A stretch of DNA of 64,000 nt from Nitrosomonas sp. PY1 (GCF_022836435.1 NZ_BQXC01000001.1:1376121-1440120), one strand, 5' to 3'; positions 1 through 11,164 are shown, counted from the stretch's first letter. Notes: generated from the letters alone by a model not told the origin. Program-made: numbers and translations.

Positions 1-465
1 TGGACCTACACCAATTTCCCACCCTGAGCTGTTGTCTATATAAGATAAGGCATCAGTATTCATAAAAAACAATACATAGCCAAATTGTTGTACCCCTGCC
101 TGCAATCCATATGAAGCCGCAATACTATTATAATAGCCGACCGTTTTACCTCCTTGCAAAAGTGCTCCTTTGCCATATTGGGCGCCAGCTATAAAACCTG
201 CTTTCAGGATACTAGGAAAAACAAGAATTCCGACTGCTTTCTGCCCTAGAATTTTTGCACTTGAGTCTGTTGCATAAAGCTTATTTAATGCAGTTGTAGC
301 CTCTTGGTCAATCTGGATAGCTTCGACCGATTTTTCCTGGGCTGGTTTTTGTGTCGTCGAAGTTGAAGTTGAAGTTGAAGTACTTTGATTATCAGAAGTT
401 GACTGACAAGCAGATAATAATACGAATAGAACCATTGTTATCCAGACAATATTTATTTTAATCAT
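1..465 (-). CDS. SYLF/YSC84-domain lipoprotein (3' end outside window)
   Basis: The reading frame starts at the ATG complementary to 463-465 and stays open to the window edge, so the C-terminus is missing (155 codons visible). The N-terminus is a lipoprotein signal: a hydrophobic stretch ending in LLSAC, so the Cys would be lipidated. A Thr/Ser linker encoded by a hexamer repeat follows. Then comes sequence typical of the SYLF (YSC84) lipid-binding domain: AKILGQKAVGILVFPSILKA, a glycine-rich GAQYGKGALL, and SYGLQAGVQ. Family members are periplasmic or outer-membrane-attached lipid-binding proteins whose exact role is unclear. The family is fairly sure; no specific function can be given. Confidence 0.8.
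   Translation of the reverse strand, partial: MIKINIVWITMVLFVLLSACQSTSDNQSTSTSTSTSTTQKPAQEKSVEAIQIDQEATTALNKLYATDSSAKILGQKAVGILVFPSILKAGFIAGAQYGKGALLQGGKTVGYYNSIAASYGLQAGVQQFGYVLFFMNTDALSYIDNSSGWEIGVGP
358..381. repeat. Hexanucleotide tandem repeat in lipoprotein linker
   Basis: Four consecutive copies of YGAAGT (plus strand) lie within the SYLF lipoprotein gene and encode alternating Ser-Thr residues just after the lipobox. Six-base units keep the frame, so copy-number change would only alter linker length. Confidence 0.7.
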
Positions 466-589
466 AATGCTACCTTTATCTACAATGTTTTTATAAAAGA
501 GAGAATTATCAATTTATGACCACCGCACTGGACTATATTTCAGAACCTGCTTGCAGTAGTTATAAAGTATTTAGATGTTGACTGCCACG

Positions 590-1267
590 TTAACGCTTGG
601 AATTTTGAATTTTATCGTTGACGCCAGAGAGTACTCCGCTGGCAATCTTCCCTATAAGATCAGCCGTTGCGTGTACCAAACTAACACCTGTTTCGAATTG
701 CGCTTGCCCTATTGAAGCAATTTGCTGTTTAAAGACTTCAAGCGTCTCTATCAGTTGCGAACCTACCGCAGTACCGTTATTTTTTGCATGCTGGCCTAAG
801 TCATGCAGAATATCAGCAATCGGTCCTTTTGCCGCATTTGCAGTGTTATGCAATATATCCAAAAACAAGCTTTCCAGACTTTCCAGTTCAGAATGTGCTT
901 GCTTTAATTCTTTCTCAGAAAATTTTTGAGTTTGACCAGCCGCTTCTTCCAGAGCTAGCTTAGAAGCTTGAGCAAAGCTTGCCAAAGCAGAATCTAAACC
1001 GGCGACAGCTTCGTGGATTTGTGATTTTGCGGTTTGCGTTTGATTGATAACATGCTGTAGTTGTTGCGTTGCACCATCATGAACACCTTGTATGATAGCG
1101 GTAATGATTCTCTGTAATGAAACCAAATCCAAATGATGCGCATTCATAGCATTCAGAGTCAAATGGCGCACTGTTTCTCGTGTATGTAATCCCTTCGCTA
1201 CAGCTTCTCGTACTTCTTCTTCCAATGCTTCAAGGTGGAAAGTATTATCAGCTTTATCATCCTTCAT
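590..1267 (-). CDS. Conserved hypothetical helical protein
   Basis: A 225-residue protein without signal peptide or membrane segment. It is almost entirely predicted helix, rich in Ala, Gln, Glu and Leu. The N-terminal part (EALEEEVREAVAKGLHTRETVRHLT) resembles a short conserved region, and the middle (about 70-190) has phasin-like amphipathic helices with repeated Ala/Gln. I cannot tie it to a characterised family; DUF6781-like is a guess. It sits alone between the SYLF lipoprotein and serS, all on the minus strand. The 40 bases before serS would allow read-through, but no operon signal decides it. Confidence 0.6.
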   Translation of the reverse strand: MKDDKADNTFHLEALEEEVREAVAKGLHTRETVRHLTLNAMNAHHLDLVSLQRIITAIIQGVHDGATQQLQHVINQTQTAKSQIHEAVAGLDSALASFAQASKLALEEAAGQTQKFSEKELKQAHSELESLESLFLDILHNTANAAKGPIADILHDLGQHAKNNGTAVGSQLIETLEVFKQQIASIGQAQFETGVSLVHATADLIGKIASGVLSGVNDKIQNSKR

Positions 1268-1306
1268 GATTAGGAATCCTATATTGTATTGGCGTTTATC
1301 TTGTAC

Positions 1307-2650
<1,344 letters not shown>

Positions 2651-3979
2651 TTATATTTTGCGACTGGCTTGTTCATCCAAAGAACGTAAATAAGCGAGTT
2701 TCTCTTGAATCTTTTGTTCCAAACCATAACCAGTCGGTTGATAAAAATTGACTGCCGGCATACCCTCTGGAAAGTAATTTTCTCCAGCCGCATAAGCATC
2801 CGGACAATCATGCGCGTAACGATAGTGATCGCCATATCCTATCTGTTTCATGAATTGCGTTGCCGCATTGCGCAAATGAACAGGAACGGGGCGTGATTTA
2901 TCCTGTGCAATAAACTGACGTGCTTTATTGTAAGCTTTATAAACCGCATTGCTTTTTGGCGCGCATGCCAAATATACGACTGCTTGTGCTAATGCTAATT
3001 CACCTTCGGGACTGCCAAGTCGTTCAAAAGTCTCATAAGCATCCAATGTCAGCCGCAAAGCACGTGGGTCCGACAAACCAATATCTTCGGTTGCCATACG
3101 CACCAACCTTCTTGCAATATACAAAGCATCGGCGCCACCATCCAACATACGACAAAGCCAGTACAGCGAAGCATCCGGAGCTGAACCACGCACAGATTTA
3201 TGCAACGCCGAAATCTGTTCATAAAAAGTATCGCCACCCTTGTCAAACTGGCGTGTATTACGTGAAAGTGTATTAACAATATAATCTTTACCAACCTCAA
3301 ACGCCTCTTTAGGCTCAATAGCATGGTCGATTTGCTCCAATAGATTGAATAAACGACGCGCATCTCCATCGGAAAATTCGATTAATAATTGGCGAGCATC
3401 ATGAGTAAACTGTAGATGCGGAAAAACGAGCTTGTTCGCGCGTTCAATCAATTGCGATAATTCCAATTCTGATAAAGTCGTGAGTATGTAAACTTGCGCG
3501 CGCGACAATAACGCATGATTGATTTCAAACGACGGATTTTCCGTGGTAGCACCGATAAAAGTGATTAATCCTTGCTCTATATACGGTAAAAACGCATCTT
3601 GCTGAGATTTATTAAACCGATGAACTTCGTCGACGAACAAAATCGTATGCCGCCCTTTTTGCTGCAATACCAACTCCGCTCGATCCATTGCATGACGAAT
3701 TTCTTTAACGCCAGACATAACTGCTGACAAAGCAATAAACTCACTATCGAATGAATTCGACATAATGCGCGCCAACGTGGTTTTCCCGGTTCCCGGAGGT
3801 CCCCACAAAATCATCGAGTGTAATTTACCGGACTCAAATACGATACGTAAAGGCTTTCCGATGCCTAGTAAATGATTCTGGCCAATAACATCGTTTATAT
3901 GCTTCGGTCGTAATTGCTCCGCAAGAGGCGCTTGAGGAAGATTGGCTGAAAATAGTACGTTATCATTCACGGATGACAT
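2651..3979 (-). CDS. rarA: Replication-associated recombination protein A (MgsA/RarA AAA+ ATPase)
   Basis: A 442-residue clamp-loader-like AAA+ ATPase that acts at stalled replication forks. Walker A is GPPGTGKTT (60-68) and Walker B is ILFVDEVHRFNKSQQDAFLP (from 113), with the RarA-typical DEVHRFNK. Sensor 1 is IGATTENPSFE. The C-terminal tetramerisation region carries GGADALYIARRLVRMATEDIG. The gene overlaps the 3' end of lolA by 17 bases, implying translational coupling, and is followed by serS. Length and motifs are standard. Confidence 0.97.
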   Translation of the reverse strand: MSSVNDNVLFSANLPQAPLAEQLRPKHINDVIGQNHLLGIGKPLRIVFESGKLHSMILWGPPGTGKTTLARIMSNSFDSEFIALSAVMSGVKEIRHAMDRAELVLQQKGRHTILFVDEVHRFNKSQQDAFLPYIEQGLITFIGATTENPSFEINHALLSRAQVYILTTLSELELSQLIERANKLVFPHLQFTHDARQLLIEFSDGDARRLFNLLEQIDHAIEPKEAFEVGKDYIVNTLSRNTRQFDKGGDTFYEQISALHKSVRGSAPDASLYWLCRMLDGGADALYIARRLVRMATEDIGLSDPRALRLTLDAYETFERLGSPEGELALAQAVVYLACAPKSNAVYKAYNKARQFIAQDKSRPVPVHLRNAATQFMKQIGYGDHYRYAHDCPDAYAAGENYFPEGMPAVNFYQPTGYGLEQKIQEKLAYLRSLDEQASRKI

Positions 3980-4586
3980 CGGCGTTAAGGGGTGGCGTGA
4001 AATTGAACAAACTCTCTGATAGTTGCGGATTCTTTTCTAATTCTGAAAAAGTCAGTAAAGTCGTCTGACCTAAGCTATCTCGTAACGCCATCAGCTTGAG
4101 GATACCTTGTGGTGAAAAAGCCATTTGAATAAATTCGAACGTGGTTTCTTTATTTTTAGGAACAGCTTCTAACCACTCCATACCATCTTGCAAGCCAAGC
4201 TCTGTTAAATCAAAATTTTCTTCCAAATTGCTATTACCCGCTAATAAGGCAGCCGGGCTACTGCCAATTGCGAGATTAAACGGCCTTATGGTTACTTGAT
4301 TCAGATCATGATCATAAAACCAAACTTCTTTTCCATTACCTACAATGAGTTGCTCGTAAGGTTTTGCATAAGACCATCGAAATTTTTCAGGGCGTTCAAA
4401 TTGCATCGAACCTTTAGAATCTTGAATCGTGCGTCGACTCTTGTCATAGAGTGTCTGAGAAAAGTTAGCACTGACTGTACTAGTTTCGGCAATAAATTTT
4501 TTTAAATTATCAATTGCGGCCGCTTGCGCTGACATAGGTATCAGGCTGATCAATAATAACGTAAAGAAATGGCTTGAAATTGGCAT
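3963..4586 (-). CDS. lolA: Outer-membrane lipoprotein carrier protein
   Basis: Periplasmic chaperone that shuttles lipoproteins from the LolCDE complex to the outer membrane. The 207 residues begin with a cleavable signal peptide ending near SAQAAA (about residue 23). The LolA signature follows: FSQTLYDKSRRTIQDSKGSM, then FERPEKFRWSYAKPYEQLIV. It lies between ftsK (51-base gap) and rarA (17-base overlap), the common proteobacterial arrangement. Nothing unusual. Confidence 0.95.
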   Translation of the reverse strand: MPISSHFFTLLLISLIPMSAQAAAIDNLKKFIAETSTVSANFSQTLYDKSRRTIQDSKGSMQFERPEKFRWSYAKPYEQLIVGNGKEVWFYDHDLNQVTIRPFNLAIGSSPAALLAGNSNLEENFDLTELGLQDGMEWLEAVPKNKETTFEFIQMAFSPQGILKLMALRDSLGQTTLLTFSELEKNPQLSESLFNFTPPLNADVIRE

Positions 4587-4637
4587 ATGCGTAAAATGTC
4601 ATAATTTAATCAAATGGTATTGTGCGCGCAAAATGCG

Positions 4638-6938
4638 CTATTCACTTCGTGATGGCGCGAGTACTTCACGATTGCCATTGCTTTGCATAGCAGACACCAA
4701 GCCTGTTCGCTCCATTTCTTCGATAAGACGTGCCGCACGATTATAGCCTATGCGTAAATTCCTTTGCACTAAGGAAATCGAAGCTCGGCGGGTCTTAATA
4801 ACGATAGCGACAGCTTCATCATACAAAGGATCAGATTCGCCTTCTGATGATTTCTTTGCCTCTAAAATACCTGACATTTCGTTTTCTTCATCATCGGTTT
4901 GCAGGATTTCCTCAATATAACAAGGCTCGCCGTGCTCTTTCAAATATTCCACAACTTTATGCACCTCATGATCCGCGACAAAAGCACCATGAACACGTTG
5001 CGTATAGCCGCTTCCCGGAGGCAAATACAACATATCGCCTTGTCCAAGCAAGGCTTCGGCACCCATTTGATCCAAAATGGTACGGGAATCGATTTTGCTG
5101 GATACTTGAAAAGCAATCCGAGTCGGAATATTGGCTTTGATCAAACCGGTAATCACATCGACCGAAGGACGCTGTGTCGCTAATAGAAGATGGATACCCG
5201 ATGCGCGCGCCTTCTGGGCAAGCCTTGCAATAAGTTGCTCAACTTTCTTCCCAGCAACCATCATCAAATCAGCCAATTCGTCAATAACTACTACAATCAT
5301 TGGCAATTCGTCCAAGTATTCCGGTGCTTCATCTGGACCCAATAAAGGATTGATTACCGGTGTTTCCCCTTTTGCGGCATCTTTTATTTTTTGATTATAG
5401 CCACTCAGATTGCGCACTCCCAAAGCTGACATTAATTTGTAACGCCTTTCCATTTCAGAAACACACCAGCGCAAAGCGCTTGCTGCTTCACGCATATCGG
5501 TTACAACTGGTGTAAGTAAGTGTGAAATACCCTCGTAGACGGATAATTCAAGCATTTTAGGATCGATCAAAATGAGTCGTACTTGCTCCGGTGTAGCTTT
5601 ATAGACCAAGCTCAATATTACTGCGTTGATAGCCACTGATTTTCCCGATCCGGTAGTACCTGCAACGAGTGCATGAGGCATTTTGGCGAGATCCGATACA
5701 ATAGCACGACCGCTGATATCCTTACCCAAAGCAATTGTGAGTGGTGAAGCGGAGTCTGCATAAGCTTGGGAACCAAGAATTTCTTGTAAACGAACAATTT
5801 GCCGCTTCGGATTTGGTAATTCTAACCCCATGCTGGTCTTTCCAGGAATGGTTTCTACTACACGAATACTCGCCACCGATAGTGCGCGCGCAAGATCTTT
5901 GACTAAGTTAATGACTTGGCTGCCTTTAACACCCACTGCCGGTTCAATTTCATAACGCGTAATGACCGGACCAGGAAATGCGGCAACCACTTTAACATCT
6001 ACACCAAATTCTTTGAGTTTGCGTTCAATCAAGCGTGAAGTAAATTCCAGCGCTTCTTTCGATAAAACCTCAAAATCTTTTTCGGGCTCATCCAATAAAT
6101 GTAGCGGTGGTAACGAAGAATCCGGCAAATCGGAAAATAACGATGCTTGTTTTTCTTTAATTATCCGTTGAGATTTTGCAATAGCTGAAGTAGGTAATTC
6201 AATGTGCAAGGAAGGTGTTTCCTCAATACGTTTCTTCTCATTTTCAACCAACTCGTCACGCACACGTGCTGCGAGCATTCCAGCTAATTTATCTCGTCGT
6301 GTTTCCCATTTGTTAATAATGAAAAAAAACAATTCTTCGATTTGTTCACCAATTTTTTCTACGAATCGCACCCACGACAAGCCGGTAAACTGACTAAATC
6401 CAACCGCAATCAGAGTAAGCAGTAGTAACGTCGCACCTACAGCGCCAAATACTTTGGAAAAAAAATAACTGATAGCATTGCCAAGAATGCCCCCAGGCGC
6501 AAGCGGAAGCGAAGCGTTGATGGTATAGAAACGTAACGACTCTAATCCGCTGCTGGCTATCAGTAGCAACAAAAAACCACCGATAGAAAACATGATCGAT
6601 TGCTTATCAAAAATACCGCCGGAATCAATTCTGCGATAACTCCAAGCAATCATCGAAAGAAAAAAAGCAATCCACCACCACGCAGATACTCCAAATAAAT
6701 ACAAAAGCAAATCAGCCAACCAAGCACCGGCATATCCTCCAGTATTTTGGATTTCATCAAAAGCTCCGCTGTGCGACCATCCCGCATCGCCTCGATCATA
6801 GCTTACAAGAATCATGATCAGGTAAAGTGCAATACCCACCAACAGTAGATAGAAAGATTCTCGCAACAATCGGGCTACTTTGGGCGAAAAAGCATGGCTT
6901 GCTGATTTCCTAGCCATAGGTTTGTTTATAAGACTCAT
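4638..6938 (-). CDS. ftsK: DNA translocase FtsK
   Basis: Septal DNA pump that moves chromosome ends through the closing division site and activates XerCD. The 766 residues comprise four to five membrane segments within ~28-185, a short charged linker, and the RecA-like motor with Walker A GTTGSGKS (427-434) and Walker [15 protein letters not shown]. The C-terminal gamma winged helix (~698-766, [20 protein letters not shown]) reads the polar KOPS sequences. The linker is short, as in many betaproteobacteria. It is the first gene of ftsK-lolA-rarA-serS. An alternative start at the ATG seven codons downstream is possible. Confidence 0.97.
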   Translation of the reverse strand: MSLINKPMARKSASHAFSPKVARLLRESFYLLLVGIALYLIMILVSYDRGDAGWSHSGAFDEIQNTGGYAGAWLADLLLYLFGVSAWWWIAFFLSMIAWSYRRIDSGGIFDKQSIMFSIGGFLLLLIASSGLESLRFYTINASLPLAPGGILGNAISYFFSKVFGAVGATLLLLTLIAVGFSQFTGLSWVRFVEKIGEQIEELFFFIINKWETRRDKLAGMLAARVRDELVENEKKRIEETPSLHIELPTSAIAKSQRIIKEKQASLFSDLPDSSLPPLHLLDEPEKDFEVLSKEALEFTSRLIERKLKEFGVDVKVVAAFPGPVITRYEIEPAVGVKGSQVINLVKDLARALSVASIRVVETIPGKTSMGLELPNPKRQIVRLQEILGSQAYADSASPLTIALGKDISGRAIVSDLAKMPHALVAGTTGSGKSVAINAVILSLVYKATPEQVRLILIDPKMLELSVYEGISHLLTPVVTDMREAASALRWCVSEMERRYKLMSALGVRNLSGYNQKIKDAAKGETPVINPLLGPDEAPEYLDELPMIVVVIDELADLMMVAGKKVEQLIARLAQKARASGIHLLLATQRPSVDVITGLIKANIPTRIAFQVSSKIDSRTILDQMGAEALLGQGDMLYLPPGSGYTQRVHGAFVADHEVHKVVEYLKEHGEPCYIEEILQTDDEENEMSGILEAKKSSEGESDPLYDEAVAIVIKTRRASISLVQRNLRIGYNRAARLIEEMERTGLVSAMQSNGNREVLAPSRSE

Positions 6939-7017
6939 TGAGACTCTCGTTATGCCTTTGTCTAAGCGCTACTACCAATTATATAAGATTAACGAAAGGA
7001 TGATCGTTTAATGCACA

Positions 7018-7054
7018 CTAAAATTATAAGCATCAATAATGCCTATAATTTTAG
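7018..7054. terminator. AT-rich inverted repeat between the GGDEF-like gene and ftsK
   Basis: CTAAAATTATA (7018-7028) pairs perfectly with TATAATTTTAG (7044-7054), and inside lies a second stem GCAT/ATGC around CAATA. It sits in the 226-base gap downstream of the degenerate GGDEF gene and upstream of ftsK, both on the minus strand. A terminator or 3'-end stabiliser is likely, but the stem is weak (AT-rich). Confidence 0.4.
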
Positions 7055-7164
7055 TGGTTGATAAAATTTACAAAATAGCAATCAAATAATAGCGCTTTAA
7101 TTTGAAAGATTCTCTCACTGGATAGTTAATCCAAATATTGACCTGGCAAAATGAAGCGAATCGC

Positions 7165-8109
7165 TTAATTAGCTCTTGAGCGAGACAAAATCGCTGGAAC
7201 GATATTTTTGTCTTTGTTATTAGCAATCTCCGGCAAAGTGGATACTTGGTGCTTTTCGCTTTGCTTCGAAAGTGACAAAGCGGCTTCAGCTCGTTGATAT
7301 AAATTTAAACTGCTATCATTTTCTTCGAGGGTGGAAACCCCAATGCTAGCAAAAAATTTATTATTCATTCCATTGGCTGTTGGGAAAGCAGTTTTATTAC
7401 GAATAATTTCACACACATCTTTTGCTTCGGATAATTCTGTTTCGGGAAACAGTATCACAAATAGCTGTTTATCAATTTGATAAAAAAGATCCGATGTTCT
7501 AATTTTAGATCGGATATTACTTGAAATCTTTTGCATAATTTCCACTATGGAATACTGAATTTCTTGATTATGAGCCAATTGACGCAAATCAATGTCAATT
7601 AATGCAATCGATAAATTCCGCCGATAGCGTTGGCAACGAAACGTTTCTGTGTTGAGATCAACACTAAATGCGTGCATGTTTTTAAACCCTGAAACAGGGT
7701 CAATCAAGTTATTTGTCAATAAAGCAGACATATCAACGTTAGTCTTCTTTATCTTAGTGACCATAATTGTGGCACATACAATCAACAGCAACGTAAGAAT
7801 TCGATTTATAAAAGAAACTTCTAGCGAAACTACTATATTCCCCGGGGAAAAATAAAAGCCTAGTACAACGAATACAAAGCTTAATATTGAAACAACGTAA
7901 GTAAAGTAAGTACCACTCACCCATAAACAGCCAAAAATGACCAATGCATAAGGTATACCCGCAGCCACTCCCACTCCAAGTGGTAAGTTCAAATCAATAA
8001 TAAAAATGAATATCGTGGCAAAAAAAATAATCAGACTATTTGGAGAAATTGAAATTTCCCTGAAAAAGAATTTTAAGATAACAGCTACCGAATGAATATA
8101 TTCGCGCAT
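7165..8109 (-). CDS. Membrane protein with degenerate GGDEF domain
   Basis: A 314-residue protein. Residues ~25-120 contain four to five hydrophobic segments forming an integral-membrane sensor. Residues ~130-300 align with a diguanylate cyclase domain: NLIDPVSGFKN matches the DPLTGLxN start, IDIDLRQL matches the metal-binding strand, and FASIGVSTLE matches the late GGDEF motif. The signature loop, however, is DKQLF (213-217) where GGDEF should be, and the preceding Arg is lost. It should therefore not make c-di-GMP; it could bind a nucleotide or act as a scaffold. It has gaps of over 150 bases on both sides, so it is probably transcribed alone. Confidence 0.8.
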   Translation of the reverse strand: MREYIHSVAVILKFFFREISISPNSLIIFFATIFIFIIDLNLPLGVGVAAGIPYALVIFGCLWVSGTYFTYVVSILSFVFVVLGFYFSPGNIVVSLEVSFINRILTLLLIVCATIMVTKIKKTNVDMSALLTNNLIDPVSGFKNMHAFSVDLNTETFRCQRYRRNLSIALIDIDLRQLAHNQEIQYSIVEIMQKISSNIRSKIRTSDLFYQIDKQLFVILFPETELSEAKDVCEIIRNKTAFPTANGMNNKFFASIGVSTLEENDSSLNLYQRAEAALSLSKQSEKHQVSTLPEIANNKDKNIVPAILSRSRAN

Positions 8110-8273
8110 TTGATTTTATTTTAAGCTCATGAAGGCTTGAGTATTTGAATTAAAAATAATAACCGTTTTCGACTTCGCTTCTTATAATTCCAAAAAACTA
8201 TCAAGACAATAAAAAATAACTTTAAGAACAGTGCATTACCAAATAACCCTCTTAAACCCTATGACCATACTGA

Positions 8274-8699
8274 TTATAGTTTAATAATCCGGGTTCCCGC
8301 AATCCGATCATGTAAAAATTGCCGATCACGATCAAAAAATATCCAAATAATTCCAATGCAGAAAAAAGGATAGACAAACAAAGCCAAGAGATAACGTGTT
8401 ATAGCTTGCTTCTTAGTAACGCCTTCCCCATTCGCACCAACCAAACGTAATTTCCATGTCTGCATAGCAAGTGTTTGTCCTCCATGCGTCCAAAACCAAA
8501 TGAAATACAATCCCATGATGGTTAGTAAATAAAATTGATAAAGAGGCTTAAAATACTCACTATTCATTTTGGAAAATAAAGGCACAAAAATGAAACTGGC
8601 TATAAAAATAATAGCTAACAGTAATAGAAAGTCATAAATCAGGCACAAAATACGTTGCCATAACTTAGGAGTTACGTGAGATGTTATTGTTTCTTGCAT
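8274..8699 (-). CDS. RDD family membrane protein
   Basis: A 141-residue protein with three hydrophobic segments (about 22-44, 55-73, 107-125). It shows the family pattern: Arg and Asp in the first helix region (KLWQRILCLIYDFLLLL) and the C-terminal DRDRQFLHDRIAGTRIIKL. RDD proteins are small inner-membrane proteins; some have been linked to ion transport, but the function here is unknown. It is divergent from the tonB operon and separated by ~300 bases. Confidence 0.88.
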   Translation of the reverse strand: MQETITSHVTPKLWQRILCLIYDFLLLLAIIFIASFIFVPLFSKMNSEYFKPLYQFYLLTIMGLYFIWFWTHGGQTLAMQTWKLRLVGANGEGVTKKQAITRYLLALFVYPFFCIGIIWIFFDRDRQFLHDRIAGTRIIKL

Positions 8700-8879
8700 A
8701 GCTATTATTTCAGGCCATTTCTTGTTTGGTTAGTGATCATTACGTATCATCAAGCGACTATTTGCATAACCCAGCAACAAAATAAAATTCATAGATACAA
8801 TCCAATTCGTAGTCGACATTAAGATTATATCTCGCATAACCAACAAACAATAAAGTATGAATTGACCACACTTACAGAT

Positions 8880-8894
8880 TGATAATTATTATCG
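8880..8894. promoter_or_regulatory. Fur-box-like operator upstream of tonB-exbBD
   Basis: The sequence TGATAATTATTATCG matches the Fur 7-1-7 core TGATAAT-N-ATTATCA at 14 of 15 positions. It lies ~110 bases upstream of the chosen tonB start. Iron repression of TonB systems through Fur is established in proteobacteria, so the position supports a functional site. No promoter hexamers were resolved with confidence. Confidence 0.7.
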
Positions 8895-9004
8895 TTTCGG
8901 TTAATATTCATGCTTATCAAAGTACTTTTAATCCATTATATCGAAGATCAATCGACTATCGCCATCAAACAGATCACAAGTCAAAGCAGTTTTTGTTTTT
9001 AAGT

Positions 9005-9733
9005 ATGCAAACACTTTTATTGTCTCAGAATAAGTATCAAATTTCTCAGCGCAGTATTATATCCTTGCCGGGCTTATTGTTTGTTTTGGCCATTCACGCT
9101 GGATTATTATATTTTTTTTGGAATCAGAAATTAATCCCTCCTCCAGAGAAAATGGTGACATTATTTGCGCAATTGATTACGCCAGCAGTACCTATTCGTG
9201 AGCAAGCACCTAATCCTGTCAACCTAAAACCTCAACCAGTTAAAATTGAGCCGGTCAAAAAACCACCTCCCCCGGTAAAAGTTAAAGAGCAACAAATGAC
9301 TACTAAGACAGCAACGAAGCCTGAACAAAAAAAGGTTGAATTGCCACAAAAACACACTTCCGATTTTCTCAACAAAAATACTACCGAGTCAGAACCCACC
9401 ACGGTAGCTTCTGCTCAACCCACGCAAATGCCGGTGGCACCAATAACGCTATCGTCAGAATTGTCGGTTTCTTGTCCACAGCAAGCAGCGCCTGTTTATC
9501 CAGCGATTTCCAGACGCATGAGCGAAGAGGGAAAATTAGTTTTGCGTGTGGAGCTCGATGAAAAGGGTTATGTTGATAATGCGAAAGTAATTAATAGTAG
9601 TGGGTATGAGCGCCTTGATAACGCTGCATTAACTGCGGTAAAGAGCTGGCATTGCAATCCATCGCTACGCGATGGCCAGCCGGTTCGAGCAGTTGCACTG
9701 CAACCTTTTAATTTTGTTTTGCAAGGAAACTAA
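9005..9733 (+). CDS. tonB: TonB family energy transducer
   Basis: Periplasm-spanning protein that passes proton-motive energy from ExbBD to TonB-dependent outer-membrane receptors (siderophores, haem, metals). I take the ATG at 9005 (242 residues) rather than a TTG at 8879, because this puts the single membrane anchor (LPGLLFVLAIHAGLLYFFW) at residues ~21-39; the longer version would also overlap the Fur-like box. A Pro/Lys-rich spacer follows (EPVKKPPPPVKVKEQQ). The C-terminal TonB domain covers ~155-240 (APVYPAISRRMSEEGKLVLR through AVKSWHCNPS). It is followed by exbB after 5 bases and exbD. Confidence 0.93.
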   Translation: MQTLLLSQNKYQISQRSIISLPGLLFVLAIHAGLLYFFWNQKLIPPPEKMVTLFAQLITPAVPIREQAPNPVNLKPQPVKIEPVKKPPPPVKVKEQQMTTKTATKPEQKKVELPQKHTSDFLNKNTTESEPTTVASAQPTQMPVAPITLSSELSVSCPQQAAPVYPAISRRMSEEGKLVLRVELDEKGYVDNAKVINSSGYERLDNAALTAVKSWHCNPSLRDGQPVRAVALQPFNFVLQGN

Positions 9734-9738
9734 TAGAT

Positions 9739-10533
9739 ATGGAACATGGTCTTGGATTCGCAAGTTTTCTTGCGCAGATCGATGAAGTAGGCATGGTTGT
9801 TTTAGCATTACTTGTTTCACTTTCTGTGGCAAGCTGGTATTTAATTATTACAAAAGGCATCGCAAACTTTGTTGCAAAACGTCGTGCCGAATCTTTTCTT
9901 GCTCGCTTTTGGAGCCTCGATTCACTTCGAGCGGCAAAAATAGATTTCAAAGATCACGAACCTGATAATGCATTTGCCGAGTTGGCCAAATTGGGTATTA
10001 ATGCTGCAAATGACTCGGAAAACTATCATTCTCACAAGCTTGCGGCAGCAGGCGGTCTCAGCGAGTTGATTACTCGCACATTGCGTAATGGTATCGATCA
10101 AGAAGCCATGCGGGTTGAAAGTGGATTGACTTTGATCGCTTCAGCCGGCTCAGCCGCCCCTTATATTGGCTTGTTTGGAACGGTCTGGGGCATTTATCAT
10201 GCTTTAATCCAAATTGGCCTTTCTGGTCAAGGCACGTTAGACAAAGTAGCTGGACCAGTTGGAGAGGCCTTAATCATGACCGCATTAGGTTTGGCTGTAG
10301 CTATTCCAGCTGTGCTTGCATATAACGCCTTCGTGCGCAGGAATCGAATATGGCTGGCACGTTTGGAAGCATTCGCACATGATCTTTTTACCCTAATTAC
10401 TGTCAATGCAGATAAAGCATCCACATCAACAGCGGGTCAAATGAAACATTCTGCAGAGCATACCGATTCACCATTAACACCCTATAATGGTGCAGCAAAT
10501 GCTCAAGCAATTTCTACAAATGAGAGGTTATAG
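9739..10533 (+). CDS. exbB: MotA/TolQ/ExbB proton channel protein
   Basis: Inner-membrane proton channel subunit that powers TonB. The 264 residues contain three membrane segments: VGMVVLALLVSLSVASWYLI (~13-32), a second around SAAPYIGLFGTVWGIYHALI (~135-155) and a third EALIMTALGLAVAIPAVLAY (~175-195). The PYIGLFGTVWGI stretch is the ExbB/TolQ hallmark. It lies between tonB and exbD with gaps of 5 and 2 bases, so the three are cotranscribed. The TonB partner makes ExbB preferable to TolQ. Confidence 0.94.
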   Translation: MEHGLGFASFLAQIDEVGMVVLALLVSLSVASWYLIITKGIANFVAKRRAESFLARFWSLDSLRAAKIDFKDHEPDNAFAELAKLGINAANDSENYHSHKLAAAGGLSELITRTLRNGIDQEAMRVESGLTLIASAGSAAPYIGLFGTVWGIYHALIQIGLSGQGTLDKVAGPVGEALIMTALGLAVAIPAVLAYNAFVRRNRIWLARLEAFAHDLFTLITVNADKASTSTAGQMKHSAEHTDSPLTPYNGAANAQAISTNERL

Positions 10534-10535
10534 CG

Positions 10536-10958
10536 ATGGCTTTTGGTGGCGACATACAAAATAGTGGCGGCCAAGTACCTATGTCCGAAATCAATGTTGT
10601 CCCGTTGGTTGACGTCATGTTGGTGTTATTGATCATTTTCATTATTACTGCGCCATTATTGACGCATTCTGTCAAAATCGATTTACCGAAAGCTGACAAC
10701 GTACCTAATATTACACAAATCGAAAATATAGAATTAGCCATTCAAGCAGATGGCAGTCTATTCTGGAACGGTCAGCCGGTAGAGTTCAATGAATTAACAT
10801 CACGCTTTACCTCGACAGTAGCTGAAGCACCGGAAATCGAACTGCATATTCGCGCAGACAAGCTGTCTCCCTATCAACATGTTGCTCGTGTAATGAGTAC
10901 TGCGGCTAAAGCAGGGGTAGCAAAAATTGGGTTTATTATGGACCCTTCCGAAGAATAA
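10536..10958 (+). CDS. exbD: Biopolymer transport protein ExbD
   Basis: Single-pass partner of ExbB. The 140 residues hold one membrane helix near the N-terminus (VDVMLVLLIIFIITAPLLT) whose Asp is the essential proton-carrying residue of the family. A periplasmic domain ends in VMSTAAKAGVAKIGFIMDP, typical for ExbD/TolR. The start follows the exbB stop by 2 bases, with GAGAGG upstream. It is the last gene of the tonB-exbB-exbD operon. Confidence 0.95.
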   Translation: MAFGGDIQNSGGQVPMSEINVVPLVDVMLVLLIIFIITAPLLTHSVKIDLPKADNVPNITQIENIELAIQADGSLFWNGQPVEFNELTSRFTSTVAEAPEIELHIRADKLSPYQHVARVMSTAAKAGVAKIGFIMDPSEE

Positions 10959-11074
10959 ACCCCACGAAACACCAAACTCATTTCATAGAAGAAATAGGGC
11001 TTACTTAATCGAACTCATAATCTTCTTCAGGATTAGTCTTTCTCCGTTTGGAATGAAAATTAACTAAGAATCAG

Positions 11075-11164
11075 CTCGGGGCTTACCCCCGAGATTTCCG
11101 TTAAAACACACTGACGATCCCTACGAAATAATGCGCACGACAAAACACTTTGGCAACGTGTTTT
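11075..11164. terminator. Two hairpins between convergent exbD and SLC13 permease genes
   Basis: A perfect 7-bp stem CTCGGGG/CCCCGAG (11075-11081 with 11087-11093, loop CTTAC) and a second stem AAAACAC/GTGTTTT (11142-11148 with 11158-11164) lie in the 256-base gap between two genes that point toward each other. Neither has a clean T-run, so intrinsic termination is likely but not certain. The rest of the gap shows nothing recognisable. Confidence 0.45.
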
